Notes: generated by a model not told the origin, from the letters alone. DNA of 64,000 bases from Paenibacillus tepidiphilus (GCF_008635795.1 NZ_VWRQ01000022.1:1-64000), one strand, 5' to 3'. Shown: positions 27,098-36,420, counted from the stretch's first letter. Program-made: numbers and translations.

Positions 27098-28336
27098 ATG
27101 TTGCCGTTGTACAAAAAATATTGGCGCACTTTCTTTGACATCGGGCTGGTCGTGCTCACGGTCTACCTGGTAATGCTGGCCTTCAGCAAGCTCTATGCGC
27201 TGGCCGCCCCGGTCTTTCTATCCTTCTTCGTATTTATGATCATCGAGCCGCTGGCGCGCTTTCTCAACCGCAAGGGGATGGCCAAGCCGTTTGCATCGGC
27301 GATATCCGTCATTTTGTTTGTCGTGCTGCTGCTCGGGGTACTGTTCGGTGCCGGCATGCTGGTAGCCATGCAGATCATGCGGCTTGAGGACAACCTTCCG
27401 TATTATACGGCAATTGTCCAGCAGAGCTTTACGGATACGACAGCCTTTCTCAAGCACAAAATCGATGCATTGCCGCCGGATCTGACCGACAAGCTTAACG
27501 GGTATTTTACCAATATCACCAATTTTCTGTCCCGCTGGCTGACCGTTTTCTTTAATTATATGATCGGGCTGCTCGGTTCCTTCTCCTCCTTTATGGCCAA
27601 TTTCGGGGTCGGGATCATTCTGGCTTTTTTCCTGAGCATGGAGATCAAGGACTGGCGCAAGATCGCTCATGACAAAATGCCAAAGACACTCAAAACAGCT
27701 TATGCCTTTTTGCAGGCCAATGTCTTCAAAGCCATCGGCTCCTACCTGAAGGCGCAGCTGATTCTGATTACAATTACCTTTGCCATTGTACTGGTCGGAC
27801 TGTTTATTCTCGGTACCGGAAACGAGCTGACGATGGCGCTGGTGTGCGCTGTCTTCGACCTGCTGCCACTCCTCGGTGTGTCGACAATCCTCATCCCGTG
27901 GATTATTTACCTGTTCATCGTCGGTAATACAGGGATGGCGGTTGGCCTGCTCGTCCTGCTCGCAGTGGTCCTGATTGTCCGTCAGCTGCTGGAGCCGAAG
28001 ATTACCGGCAATTCGATCGGTGTCTCCTCGGCATTCCTCATGCTGTCGTTCGTGCTCATCTCCATGTCCGCCTTCGGCGTAGCGGGACTGATCCTCGCTC
28101 CGATCCTGCTGATCCTGATCAAGGAACTGATTCAGCAGGGTTACCTGCAGCGCTGGATTTACCTGCCGAAGGAAGAGTTCATCGTGTCTCCGTTCGCAGC
28201 CTCTGAACCCAGCACTGCCGGGGGCCCGGTAAGCGGTGACCCCGATAACAGTGAAGCGGTAAGTGCTGACCCGAAGAGCAATGACCCGCAGCAGCCTCAG
28301 GCTCCGGATGAGCCGGCGAGCAAGTCGAACACCTGA
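27098..28336 (+). CDS. AI-2E family permease-like membrane protein (YtvI type)
   Basis: A 412-aa polytopic membrane protein of the AI-2E/UPF0118 family, with about eight hydrophobic segments, the PLARFLNRKGMAKPFAS loop and the conserved late part LLPLLGVSTILIPW followed by LLEPKITGNSIGVS. Family members export autoinducer-2, sodium/protons or unknown substrates, so no substrate is claimed. The ATG at 27098 has AAAGGAG upstream and gives MLPLYKKYWR. The C-terminal tail is Pro/Ser/Asp-rich and disordered. The last 40 nt overlap the 3' end of the convergent penicillin-binding protein gene. Confidence 0.85.
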   Translation: MLPLYKKYWRTFFDIGLVVLTVYLVMLAFSKLYALAAPVFLSFFVFMIIEPLARFLNRKGMAKPFASAISVILFVVLLLGVLFGAGMLVAMQIMRLEDNLPYYTAIVQQSFTDTTAFLKHKIDALPPDLTDKLNGYFTNITNFLSRWLTVFFNYMIGLLGSFSSFMANFGVGIILAFFLSMEIKDWRKIAHDKMPKTLKTAYAFLQANVFKAIGSYLKAQLILITITFAIVLVGLFILGTGNELTMALVCAVFDLLPLLGVSTILIPWIIYLFIVGNTGMAVGLLVLLAVVLIVRQLLEPKITGNSIGVSSAFLMLSFVLISMSAFGVAGLILAPILLILIKELIQQGYLQRWIYLPKEEFIVSPFAASEPSTAGGPVSGDPDNSEAVSADPKSNDPQQPQAPDEPASKSNT

Positions 28337-30114
28337 CCGAAGAGCTTTGTGGCCAGATGAGGGCCAACGGGGGCAGTGTTCTCTACGGCTACAGCCACGG
28401 CATACCGCGGATGGTCCACCGGTCCGTAACCGATGAACCACTGGTTATTGCGTGCCTTGCCGCGGACTATGGTCTCGGCGGTACCGGATTTGCCGGCCAG
28501 CGGCCAGCGCGCCGACTGCAGCTTGCGGCCGGTCCCGTCCGTGACCACCCGGCGCATCCAGGAGCGCAGCAGCCGGGCGGTCTGCGGCGAGATTTCGCCC
28601 GCCGCAGGGGCCAGATGGCCGGGCAGCTCGCGCAGCGTCTGCCCGTTCGCGAAGGCGACGCGCTGCAGAATGCGCGGCGCCCGCACTTCACCGCCGTGCA
28701 GCAGCGTCACCACCAGGTTCGCGGCCTGCAGCGGCGTCACCCGCACATCGCGCTGCCCGATGGCGGTCTGGACCCTGGCGCCGCCGTCATCGCCCGGCCC
28801 GGCTCCGGCGGCGAAGATGACGCCCGGCTGTTCCCCGGCGAGCGGCCGCAGCAGGGGCAGGCCCAGCGTCTGCTCGGCCTGCCAGCCGACCGGGCGGCCG
28901 AGGCCCAGCGCCAGCGCAGCCCGCTCCAGCTGCGGCGCGTTCAGCCGCTCCGCCAGCGTGGCGAATACGGTATTGCAGGACACGGCGAATCCCTCGGCCA
29001 TGGTGAGGGTGCCGTGTCCTTTGCCGTTCGCGCAGGTCAGGCCGTATTTGCCGTACTCCCCGGAGCAGAAGAAGGTTTCGTCCGGGGAGGACACGCCGGC
29101 TTCCAGCGCGGCCGCGGCGGTAACGATTTTGAAGACGGAGCCGGGGATGGCTCCCTGCAGCGCACGGTTGTTCCATGCTCCGCCCGCCGGATCAATCTGA
29201 AGCGGATTGTACAGCGGCAAGGACACCATTGCTTCGATATCACCATTCTCCGCGTCAAGCACCACCACAGCCCCCTCCTTCATGCCCGAATGGACAGCCA
29301 GCTGTTCGACTTCTTCTTGAAGCTGCTTATCTATAGTCGTGTATACGGACAACGGATAGTACGGGTTGCCCGGAGCTTTGACCTGTATACCGCTGCCCGG
29401 CAGACGGTTGCCGCGCGCATCCACCTGTGCCAAGGCTTCTGTGTGGCCGACGCCCTGCAGCAGCGGCTCCAGCGTCTTCTCCAGGCCGTCCGTACCGGTC
29501 AGGGGTACCCGCAGCCCGCTGGGCGATTGCTTGGCCGCCTGGCCGCCGGCCTCCGACAAATACCCCAGCCACTGGCTGCCGGAAGCTGTGCCGTCATACC
29601 TGCGGTTATACGGCAGCACCCTGACGCCGTCAATTCCGAGCTGCTCTATCGCCTCTGCCTGCTGCTCCGTCAGGGCCAGCGGCAGCTTGCCGCCGCCAGC
29701 CGGATCAGGCCACAGGAAGGGCTCGTCCAGCTCGTCCAGCCCTTTCAGCTTCCCGGCAAGCTCGCCATAGGTAGCACCCAGCACTGTGGCCAAACGGTGG
29801 AGCGGCTCTTCCCCGTCTGGCCCGTGCGTGGACAAACCCGGCCGCTCCTCCTGCGGAAAGAAAGCCGCCGTCCAGACCGTCTCGCCCGCGAGCGGCTTGC
29901 CTGTGCGGTCGAGCAGCCGGCCGCGGCCGCTGTCCAGCACCGTCTCGCGTTCTGACTGGATTTCCGCCATCTTGGACAGGCTGTACTGCGTGCCGGGAAC
30001 CGGGCGGTCCTTCAGCAGCAGCTGCACCCAGGCCAGCCGCAGGATCAACACGGCAAGCAAGCCTATAAGAAGGAGTAAGCCCCAGAATATACGTTTATGT
30101 ACAAGCCTTTGCAT
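28297..30114 (-). CDS. Class B penicillin-binding protein (transpeptidase)
   Basis: A 605-aa membrane-bound D,D-transpeptidase that crosslinks peptidoglycan. One membrane anchor lies at about 9-32. An N-terminal dimerisation/pedestal region reaches to about 250. The transpeptidase domain has the active Ser in GSVFKIV (SxxK), the SCN triad (SxN) and KSGTAET (KTG equivalent). No PASTA domain is seen. It is similar in layout to PBP2/PBP3-type elongation or sporulation enzymes; which one cannot be decided. Its end runs 40 nt into the convergent permease gene. Confidence 0.92.
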   Translation of the reverse strand: MQRLVHKRIFWGLLLLIGLLAVLILRLAWVQLLLKDRPVPGTQYSLSKMAEIQSERETVLDSGRGRLLDRTGKPLAGETVWTAAFFPQEERPGLSTHGPDGEEPLHRLATVLGATYGELAGKLKGLDELDEPFLWPDPAGGGKLPLALTEQQAEAIEQLGIDGVRVLPYNRRYDGTASGSQWLGYLSEAGGQAAKQSPSGLRVPLTGTDGLEKTLEPLLQGVGHTEALAQVDARGNRLPGSGIQVKAPGNPYYPLSVYTTIDKQLQEEVEQLAVHSGMKEGAVVVLDAENGDIEAMVSLPLYNPLQIDPAGGAWNNRALQGAIPGSVFKIVTAAAALEAGVSSPDETFFCSGEYGKYGLTCANGKGHGTLTMAEGFAVSCNTVFATLAERLNAPQLERAALALGLGRPVGWQAEQTLGLPLLRPLAGEQPGVIFAAGAGPGDDGGARVQTAIGQRDVRVTPLQAANLVVTLLHGGEVRAPRILQRVAFANGQTLRELPGHLAPAAGEISPQTARLLRSWMRRVVTDGTGRKLQSARWPLAGKSGTAETIVRGKARNNQWFIGYGPVDHPRYAVAVAVENTAPVGPHLATKLFGQVFDLLAGSSGA

Positions 30115-30267
30115 GGCGATACCTCCTCAACAATTCCCCTTGGTGCCCGGGACAGGACCTCTCCGTCAAAAAGCTGGCAGTCCGCCTCACTATTATGCCC
30201 ACCCGGCAGAATTATTACCTCAGTTGCGCAGCAAGCCGATTCCCTTCTGCCCCGCTTAATGCAAACA

Positions 30268-30293
30268 GCCGCCTGTCCTTGGGGACGGGCGGC
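30268..30293 (-). terminator. GC-rich hairpin, possible terminator
   Basis: GCCGCCTGTCC and GGACGGGCGGC form an 11-bp stem with one G-T pair around a 4-nt loop. It lies between the penicillin-binding protein start and the esterase stop. On minus only a weak T-rich stretch follows. Confidence 0.5.
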
Positions 30294-30329
30294 ATGAAAT
30301 GTACTATTTTAACTTACCTGTTATTCTTT

Positions 30330-30640
30330 TATTAGCTGAGTAATTCCAGTGAAGTTCCGGACTTCTCGCCGCACTCATCCCAGATTATTTAATGATCCCG
30401 TGTTCGCAGTTGAAATCCGGTGGCAGCCAGCTGAGTTTAATTGGAAAATCGCCACCTAATTTCACCCATAAGCGGGTAGTCGCAAATCTAGTTTGATTTC
30501 CGCCACTTAATATCTCTGGAAATTAACCCTTACCCCAAAAACGCCCAAATTAAGTGGCGATAATCGAATTAGACTGCTGAAATCCATATAAACGGCAAGA
30601 TTAGTGTGCGAAAATCAAACTATTTGCAATAATCGCTTGA
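30330..30640. repeat. Intergenic degenerate repeats of a CGCCACTTAAT motif
   Basis: Copies of a motif like GATTTCCGCCACTTAAT occur at about 30442-30460, 30495-30511 and, inverted, at 30547-30565, with AATC-rich relatives near 30600. No gene, promoter or known element was recognised between 30294 and 30789. A short plus-strand frame at 30674-30862 has no ribosome site or recognisable content. Confidence 0.5.
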
Positions 30641-30789
30641 AATCTCACTGAGGCTTGGCCGCGGCTGCAGGGTATGCTTGACTTCTGCCGCTTGGCCGGC
30701 CTCGAATTTCCTGACTCCAACCGCTTGCTTAGCGGGGAGAGTACAGCTCTGCCGCTGCAAAAAACATTGTTGCCCCAGAATGGCTCCCG

Positions 30790-31752
30790 CTACAATTCCA
30801 TAAACATCTGCAGCGCCTTATCGGCAAGATACGGCAGATACTCATGGCCGTATTCATGGTAGACCAGAAGATCCTTCGGAGCGGTAATTTTATTGTAGGC
30901 GGCAAATTGGGTGGAGGGCGGACAGATCGGGTCCATCAGCCCGGTGACCCACAATATTTTACCCTTGATGCGTCCGGCCAGGTTCTGGATATCAATCAGC
31001 CCCAGACGGTTAAAAATATCCTCCTCCCGCAAATGATGCGGATCAAAGAATCGGAAATAATAATTCAGCTCCTCATAAGCCGAGGTCGTGATGTTCTGCT
31101 CCCAGGCCCGTCTGTAATCAGAGAGGAACGGGTAGACCGGAATGGCGGCGGCAATGCGCGGCTCCAGTGAAGCGCAGGCCACGGTAAGCGCCCCGCCCTG
31201 GGAGCAGCCGTAAGCGCCGACCCGCGCCGGGTCCACCTCCGGCATATTCATCAGAATACGCGCCGTCTGGGCGGTATCCAGAAAGACGTTCCGGTAATAC
31301 AGATGATCCGGATTCGGATCGTCTATGCCCCGGATAATATGTCCGCGGATCGTTGTGCCCCGCACCGTCAGATTATCCTCCGACAAACCGCCCTGTCCGC
31401 GGCAGTCCATGGCGAGCACGCTGAAGCCATGTGCAGCATAAGCGACCTTCTCCATCCAGTCTCCGCTGTCGCAGGCATATCCGTGGAACATCACAATGCC
31501 CCGGCCCCGCTCAGCCACTTCCCTCTTGGGTCTCACATATTTACAATGCACCCGGGCCCCGCCCACTCCGGTAAAATACAAATGAAAGCATTCCGCAAGC
31601 TCGCTGCGGAATTCGGCCGGGACCAGCTCGTAATCGAGCGGCTGGGCATCCAGCTCCGCCAGGGCACGCTCCCAGTATTCATCGAAATTAGCCGGCCTCG
31701 GACTGCTGCCCTGATAGGCCAGCAGCTCGGGCACTGACCGTTCGTTGGTCAT
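30790..31752 (-). CDS. Acetyl xylan esterase / cephalosporin-C deacetylase family (CE7)
   Basis: Removes acetyl groups from sugars and short oligosaccharides in the cytoplasm. The 320-aa size is standard for CE7. Motifs are RGQGG before the active site, the nucleophile Ser in GCSQGGAL, Asp in GLMDPICPPST and His in YHEYGHEYLP. The ATG at 31752 has GGGAGGA upstream; the longer frame lacks support. It is the last gene of the mannan importer operon, where it would deacetylate imported acetyl-(gluco)mannan oligomers. Hairpin 31814-31853 separates it from the phosphorylase. Confidence 0.88.
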   Translation of the reverse strand: MTNERSVPELLAYQGSSPRPANFDEYWERALAELDAQPLDYELVPAEFRSELAECFHLYFTGVGGARVHCKYVRPKREVAERGRGIVMFHGYACDSGDWMEKVAYAAHGFSVLAMDCRGQGGLSEDNLTVRGTTIRGHIIRGIDDPNPDHLYYRNVFLDTAQTARILMNMPEVDPARVGAYGCSQGGALTVACASLEPRIAAAIPVYPFLSDYRRAWEQNITTSAYEELNYYFRFFDPHHLREEDIFNRLGLIDIQNLAGRIKGKILWVTGLMDPICPPSTQFAAYNKITAPKDLLVYHEYGHEYLPYLADKALQMFMEL

Positions 31753-31813
31753 GGTTGTTTTCCTCCCAGTATGTATGAGCTCGGCTCCTAATTTATTGAC
31801 AAGCACACAGTCA

Positions 31814-31853
31814 AGCAGGAGCCTCCGGGCTTCTGCCCGGCTGTGCTCCTGCT
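31814..31853. other. Strong hairpin between the phosphorylase and esterase genes
   Basis: AGCAGGAG and CTCCTGCT enclose CCGGGC/GCCCGG with asymmetric inner loops. No T-run follows on the minus strand, so it is more likely an mRNA-stabilising or processing structure, or a leaky attenuator, than a full terminator. Confidence 0.55.
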
Positions 31854-31907
31854 CTGCTAAACATTTTTCTTAAATCCGTCAGTTCCGGATGGCTTCACTT
31901 AAGTCTC

Positions 31908-32930
31908 TTAGATCCGTCCCAATCCGGCGTCGTCGCCAACTTCCTCATGGGTCTCGATCACGAAATTAACGATCTCTTCAACAGTGGTATACGCCATTCC
32001 GACATATGTGTCGGCAGCTCCGTAGTAGATGGCGATGCGGCCGGTCTCGGCGTCATGGATGGTCGCGCACGGAAAGATGACATTGTTGACAAAACCGCGC
32101 TCCTCATACCATTCCTCCGGTGTCAGCACGAAGTATTTGGAGCGGTACTTGACCTTGGAAGGCTCATCGCGGTCCAGAATGACCGCGCCCATGCTGTAGA
32201 CCAGGCCGTTGCAGGTGCCGGTCACGCCATGATAGAACATCAGCCAGCCTTCGGTCGTTTCAATCGGAGCAGGGCCGCCGCCGATCTTGACGCTCTGCCA
32301 CCAGCCGCTGCCGCCCTTGGTCATCACATGGCGGTGCTTACCCCAGTAGACGAAGTCCGGGCTCTCACTCAGGAACACGTCGCCGAACGGGGTATGGCCG
32401 CTGTCGCTTGGACGGGACAGCATCACAAAGTTGCCGTTCAGCTTCTTCGGGAACAGCACACCGTTGCGGTTGAACGGCAGGAACGGATTTTCCAGGCTGC
32501 GGAACGTCTTGAAATCCTGCGTCGAGCCTACGCCAATGGCCGCGCCGTAGAAATCGGTGCACCAGATAATATAATAGGTATCTTCCACTTTCACCAAGCG
32601 GGGGTCATAGGCATAACGGGGCTGATACGGCTTGCCTTCTTCGTCCTGGAACACAATCGGCTCGTCGTCGATCTTCCAGTCGAGCCCGTCTACACTATAG
32701 CCCATGCGCAGATGCGGACGTGTCGTGTTGTCCTCCACACGGAAGACCCCGACGAAGCTGCCTTCGTAAGCAGCCACAGCACTGTTGAAGATACGGGCTA
32801 CCCCTTTGGCCGGATTGCGTTTAATCACGGGATTGTCGCTATGTCTCCACAGCGGATTCTCATGTCCGGCCGGCTTCTCCTGCCAAGGCATGTTCGGCAC
32901 GTTCGGGCCGATGATTTGAACTTGTTTCAT
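31908..32930 (-). CDS. GH130 beta-1,4-mannooligosaccharide phosphorylase (putative)
   Basis: Phosphorolyses the non-reducing mannose of beta-mannosides to mannose-1-phosphate. The 340-aa five-bladed propeller protein has the GH130 pattern: FNSAVAAYEGSFVGVFRVED near 48-67, RYAYDPRLVKVEDTYYI with a catalytic-region Asp near 107, the phosphate-binding KIGGGPAPIETTEGWL and GVTGTCNGLVYSMGA. It looks like subgroup GH130_2 (mannooligosaccharide phosphorylase), but beta-1,2 specificity cannot be excluded. It follows the two permeases and precedes the esterase. With the second GH130 enzyme (39879-41048) it would convert oligomannosides to hexose phosphates. Confidence 0.86.
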   Translation of the reverse strand: MKQVQIIGPNVPNMPWQEKPAGHENPLWRHSDNPVIKRNPAKGVARIFNSAVAAYEGSFVGVFRVEDNTTRPHLRMGYSVDGLDWKIDDEPIVFQDEEGKPYQPRYAYDPRLVKVEDTYYIIWCTDFYGAAIGVGSTQDFKTFRSLENPFLPFNRNGVLFPKKLNGNFVMLSRPSDSGHTPFGDVFLSESPDFVYWGKHRHVMTKGGSGWWQSVKIGGGPAPIETTEGWLMFYHGVTGTCNGLVYSMGAVILDRDEPSKVKYRSKYFVLTPEEWYEERGFVNNVIFPCATIHDAETGRIAIYYGAADTYVGMAYTTVEEIVNFVIETHEEVGDDAGLGRI

Positions 32931-32991
32931 AACAATAGGCTCCCTTCATAATTCCGTCAGCCGCTTCAAGCGTCTGCGGTTCATCCGATAA

Positions 32992-33825
32992 CTATTTCAC
33001 TGAACCTTGCGCAAAACCGTTGTAAATGTATTTTTGCAGCGAGACGAAGGCAATCAGCGTCGGAATAATCGCAATCATGATCGCCGCGCATATAACCTCC
33101 CACTGTGATCCGTAAGGCCCCTTGAACTTGAACAGGGCGGTCGAGACCACCTGCAGCGAGCTCTTGGGCATATACAGGAACGGCGTGTAGAAGTCATTGT
33201 AAATATTGACGCCCTTGACGATAATCACCGTAACAATCGCGGGACTCAGGAGCGGCAGGATAATCCGCGAATAAATCGTCCAATAGGAAGCGCCGTCCAG
33301 CATCGCCGATTCATCCAGCGACTCGGAGATCGAATCCAGGAACTGCATGAAGATATAAACGGCGATAATATCCGTGCCCAGATACATGACAATCGGCGCC
33401 CAGCGCGTATTGAACAGGTCCAGGGAATTGATGATCTGGAACGTTGCCACCTGAGTGGTGACTCCGGGGATCAGCGTGGCGAGCAGGAATGCGCCCATCA
33501 GCAGGCTGCTGCCTCTGAATTTGAACCGGGACAGAATGTAAGCCATCATGGACCCGGTCAGTGTGGCACCGGCGATGGAGATGACCACGATGATAATCGT
33601 GTTCTTGAAGCCGAGCAGCATTTTGCCATCGACAAAAGCCTTGGTATAGTTGGAGAAATTCAGCCAGTTCTCCGGCAGCGTCAGCGGACCGGTCGAGGCG
33701 TACTCGGCATTGGTCTTAAGGGAAGCAAAGAACACAACGGCAATCGGCACCAGCGCCGCCAGCGCTCCGAGAATCAGAGTCAGATATTTGAAGAAGGAGG
33801 CGGCGGAGTATTTAAGGGTATGCAT
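32992..33825 (-). CDS. Sugar ABC transporter permease (MalG/LacG-like)
   Basis: Inner-membrane half of an importer for oligosaccharides. 277 aa, six membrane segments. The cytoplasmic EAA loop, which contacts the ATPase, appears as ESAMLDGASYWTIYSRIILP near 190-210. It starts 3 nt after the stop of the partner permease, so the two are coupled. The operon lacks an ATPase gene. In Firmicutes such importers commonly use a shared MsmX-type ATPase encoded elsewhere. Confidence 0.94.
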   Translation of the reverse strand: MHTLKYSAASFFKYLTLILGALAALVPIAVVFFASLKTNAEYASTGPLTLPENWLNFSNYTKAFVDGKMLLGFKNTIIIVVISIAGATLTGSMMAYILSRFKFRGSSLLMGAFLLATLIPGVTTQVATFQIINSLDLFNTRWAPIVMYLGTDIIAVYIFMQFLDSISESLDESAMLDGASYWTIYSRIILPLLSPAIVTVIIVKGVNIYNDFYTPFLYMPKSSLQVVSTALFKFKGPYGSQWEVICAAIMIAIIPTLIAFVSLQKYIYNGFAQGSVK

Positions 33826-33828
33826 AGC

Positions 33829-34710
33829 TTATTTCTCCTCCTTGATCAGAACGCGCTGCAGAATGGTGACCAGGATAACGATGATCAGAAGCACGACGGC
33901 CATAGCGGAGGCCAGGCCCAGCTTGCTGTATTTGAAGGCCACATCGACGGTCTGGATGACAAACGTGCCGCTGCCATTGGACCCGCCGGTCATGACGTAC
34001 GGAATTTCGAAGACACCGATCGCTCCGCTGATCGCCAGGATCAGGTTGAGCTGTAAAATACGCTTGATGCTTGGAATGATAATGTGCAGGAATTGATGCC
34101 AGCGGTTCGCACCGTCAATCTCCGAAGCCTCATAGATGTCGCTGCCGATAGAGGAGATGGCTCCGAGGAAGATAATAAAGTTCATCCCCATGTATCTCCA
34201 CACGGAGGCGGTGGCCAGAGAAATATTGATCAGGTTCGGGTTGAGCAGCCATTTCTGCTGCAGCGCCCCAAGCCCGAGCAGGTCCAGAATCGTATTCAGC
34301 GTCCCTTCCGGCTTAAAGAAGAACAGAAAAATAAAACCGATTGCCACCCCGTTGAGCAGAGTCGGGAAGAACAAAATGCCTTTAAACCAGTTCTTTGCCC
34401 GGACATTAAAGCTGAGGATGGTAGCGAAATAGAGGGCCAGGCCCATTTGGACAAAGGTGGCGAAGAAATAGTACAGGCTGACTTTGAATACGGCGAAGTA
34501 TTCCGGCTTGGAGAAGATGGTCTTGTAGTTCTCAAAGCCGACATACTCCATATCCTTGCTGAGACCGTCCCAGCTGGTGAAGCTGTACTGGAACATTTTG
34601 AATACCGGTAAATATGAGAACGTCAGCAGCAGCGCTACCGGTACCAATGAAAACAGGATAATGATCAGAATCCGCTGATTTTTGTAGCTCAAGTTGGACA
34701 ATTTGGGCAC
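33829..34710 (-). CDS. Sugar ABC transporter permease (MalF/LacF-like)
   Basis: A 293-aa partner of the downstream permease, with six hydrophobic helices and the EAA loop EASEIDGANRWHQFLHIIIP near 205-225. The first part (SFTSWDG, FVGFENY-like) is typical of carbohydrate uptake family CUT1. The upstream neighbour is the binding protein, 193 nt away with a large hairpin between. Likely substrate is beta-mannan or glucomannan oligosaccharide, judging from the locus. Confidence 0.94.
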   Translation of the reverse strand: MPKLSNLSYKNQRILIIILFSLVPVALLLTFSYLPVFKMFQYSFTSWDGLSKDMEYVGFENYKTIFSKPEYFAVFKVSLYYFFATFVQMGLALYFATILSFNVRAKNWFKGILFFPTLLNGVAIGFIFLFFFKPEGTLNTILDLLGLGALQQKWLLNPNLINISLATASVWRYMGMNFIIFLGAISSIGSDIYEASEIDGANRWHQFLHIIIPSIKRILQLNLILAISGAIGVFEIPYVMTGGSNGSGTFVIQTVDVAFKYSKLGLASAMAVVLLIIVILVTILQRVLIKEEK

Positions 34711-34767
34711 TCTCCACCCCTCCTAAGAACGCATTGCTTTCCTTTCCATAAACGGATCATCCGTCAC

Positions 34768-34837
34768 CCGCAAAAGTGAAGGGGAAACCGCCGTCCGGCA
34801 GCTTCCCGTTCTGTACATCTGTCTTCACGCCTTGCGG
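34768..34837 (-). other. Long stem-loop between binding-protein and permease genes
   Basis: CCGCAA/TTGCGG, GTGAAG/CTTCAC and GGGGAA/TTCCC stack into a long interrupted hairpin in the 193-nt gap between the SBP stop and the first permease. Structures at this place often stabilise the upstream mRNA, so that far more binding protein than permease is made. Confidence 0.6.
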
Positions 34838-34903
34838 AAAAGTATAGTTTGTCGCACAGCCGCCTGTCCGGCAGGTTAATGTCCGGAGCTTACAGGCTGG
34901 AGC

Positions 34904-36277
34904 TTACTGCCCGGAAGTCACCTTGGCCCGCGCTTCTTTCCATTTGTCGTTCAGGTCTTTCATGATATCGTCATAGGATTCCTTGCGGTTGCCGATAGCC
35001 GCTTCAATGATGACCTTCTTGAAGTCAGGCTGCCAGAGACCGATTTCAGCTTCCTTGTCGATGGAGTCCACCCAGCCTTCTTCACCGGCTTTGGCTGCTG
35101 CCAGGGTGTCAAACGTCACGTTCGTGCCTTCGAATTGCTTCAGGATTTCCGGCAGCTCGGCGCCCTTCACCGGACTCATGCCGCCGCCTTCAACGGTCGG
35201 ATAGCTGGATTCGTTGATGAACCAGTCTACCCATGCTCTGGCCGCTTCCTTGTTCTTGCTGTGTTTGCTTACACCGAGGTTGTAGTCGGCAGCCAGCGGT
35301 ACAAACACATTGCTGGCATTCGTCGGGAACGGCATGAAGCCTACGTCATCCGGGTTGGTTGCCACTCCCTTGATCTGTCCGATTGCCCAGGAGCCCAGCA
35401 CCATCGTGCCGATTTTGCCGTTGGCCAGGTCCGCTTTGGAGGATTCCCAGTCAGTCGTCGTCGGGTCTTCTTCAATCAGACCGTTCTTGGCGGCATCGTA
35501 CATTACTTTATACAGATCGTAATGCGGCTTGCCGGCTACGAAGTTGTCGTCGGAGGCTACCTGCTCGATGTTGACGTAATCACGGTTACCGGCTACAGTC
35601 GCCAGTACGGCCTCCCACTGGGTCAGTGTCCAGCCTGCGGCATAGTTCGTGTAAAGCGGAACCGCGTCGGTCTTGTCCTTGATGGCCTGGAGCGCAGTCA
35701 TGAAATCATCAATCGTTGTCGGTACTTCAGTGATTCCTGCATCCTTAAAGACTTGCTTGTTATAGATCACACCGGAATAGTTGACGGTAATCGGAATCCC
35801 GTAAGCCACTCCATCCACCGCACGTTCTTCGAGACTTGTGTAAGTCTTCTCCATCTCGGACAGCTGGCCCAGCGGCTCGAAGAAGTCCGGCAGATCCTTG
35901 ATTGCAATGCTGGTCGGCAGAAGCAGTACATCGCCGTAGTCTTCAGTGCTCATGCGGATCTTGATCTGGTCTTCATAGCTGGAAAGAGCCTCGAAGTTCA
36001 CTTTGACATCCGGATATTTCTCGTTAAACTGCTTGGCATAATCCTGGAATACGGTGTCCACAATATCCGTGCGCTGCGTAATAACAGTAATTTCGCCCTT
36101 GATTTCCTTTGCCGGTTCGCCCTCAGGAGCTGCAGTGGCAGCAGTATTGCTCCCCTTATTGCCGGCATTATTTGTGGCTGCTTCATTGTTGCCGTTGTTG
36201 TTCGAGGAACATCCGGTGAACATTGTCGCCAGCAGCGCCGTTGCCATGAGTCCTGTCATTACTTTGCTTTTTTTCAT
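34904..36277 (-). CDS. Extracellular sugar-binding lipoprotein of the mannan ABC importer
   Basis: Captures oligosaccharides outside the membrane and delivers them to the permease pair downstream. 457 aa. The lipoprotein signal peptide ends in the lipobox FTGC (about residue 22), followed by an Asn/Ala/Thr-rich linker. The mature part is a CUT1-type binding protein (DVLLLPTSIAI, GVIYNKQVFKDAGITEVP, WVDWFINES). The start ATG at 36277 follows GAGAGGGG. It is clearly paralogous to the protein at 54032-55342. A cre site and a TATAAT without -35 lie upstream, as expected for an activated, glucose-repressed promoter. Confidence 0.94.
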   Translation of the reverse strand: MKKSKVMTGLMATALLATMFTGCSSNNNGNNEAATNNAGNKGSNTAATAAPEGEPAKEIKGEITVITQRTDIVDTVFQDYAKQFNEKYPDVKVNFEALSSYEDQIKIRMSTEDYGDVLLLPTSIAIKDLPDFFEPLGQLSEMEKTYTSLEERAVDGVAYGIPITVNYSGVIYNKQVFKDAGITEVPTTIDDFMTALQAIKDKTDAVPLYTNYAAGWTLTQWEAVLATVAGNRDYVNIEQVASDDNFVAGKPHYDLYKVMYDAAKNGLIEEDPTTTDWESSKADLANGKIGTMVLGSWAIGQIKGVATNPDDVGFMPFPTNASNVFVPLAADYNLGVSKHSKNKEAARAWVDWFINESSYPTVEGGGMSPVKGAELPEILKQFEGTNVTFDTLAAAKAGEEGWVDSIDKEAEIGLWQPDFKKVIIEAAIGNRKESYDDIMKDLNDKWKEARAKVTSGQ

Positions 36278-36400
36278 TGCTTTGTTGACCCCTCTCTTCA
36301 ATTTAATACAATAACATTAATACTAACAGTTAGTTTTCTTATTCCCGGAATCATAACATCTCTTCTGTAGACTTTTGTCACTTTTCCGTGAAAAGAATGT

Positions 36401-36414
36401 TGATATCGCTTACA
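36401..36414. promoter_or_regulatory. Catabolite-responsive element (cre) at the mannan importer promoter
   Basis: TGATATCGCTTACA (minus: TGTAAGCGATATCA) fits the consensus TGWNANCGNTNWCA at every position. It begins 7 nt downstream of the -10 element, so CcpA bound here would cover the start of transcription of the SBP-permease-phosphorylase-esterase operon. Confidence 0.75.
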
Positions 36415-36420
36415 TTTGCT

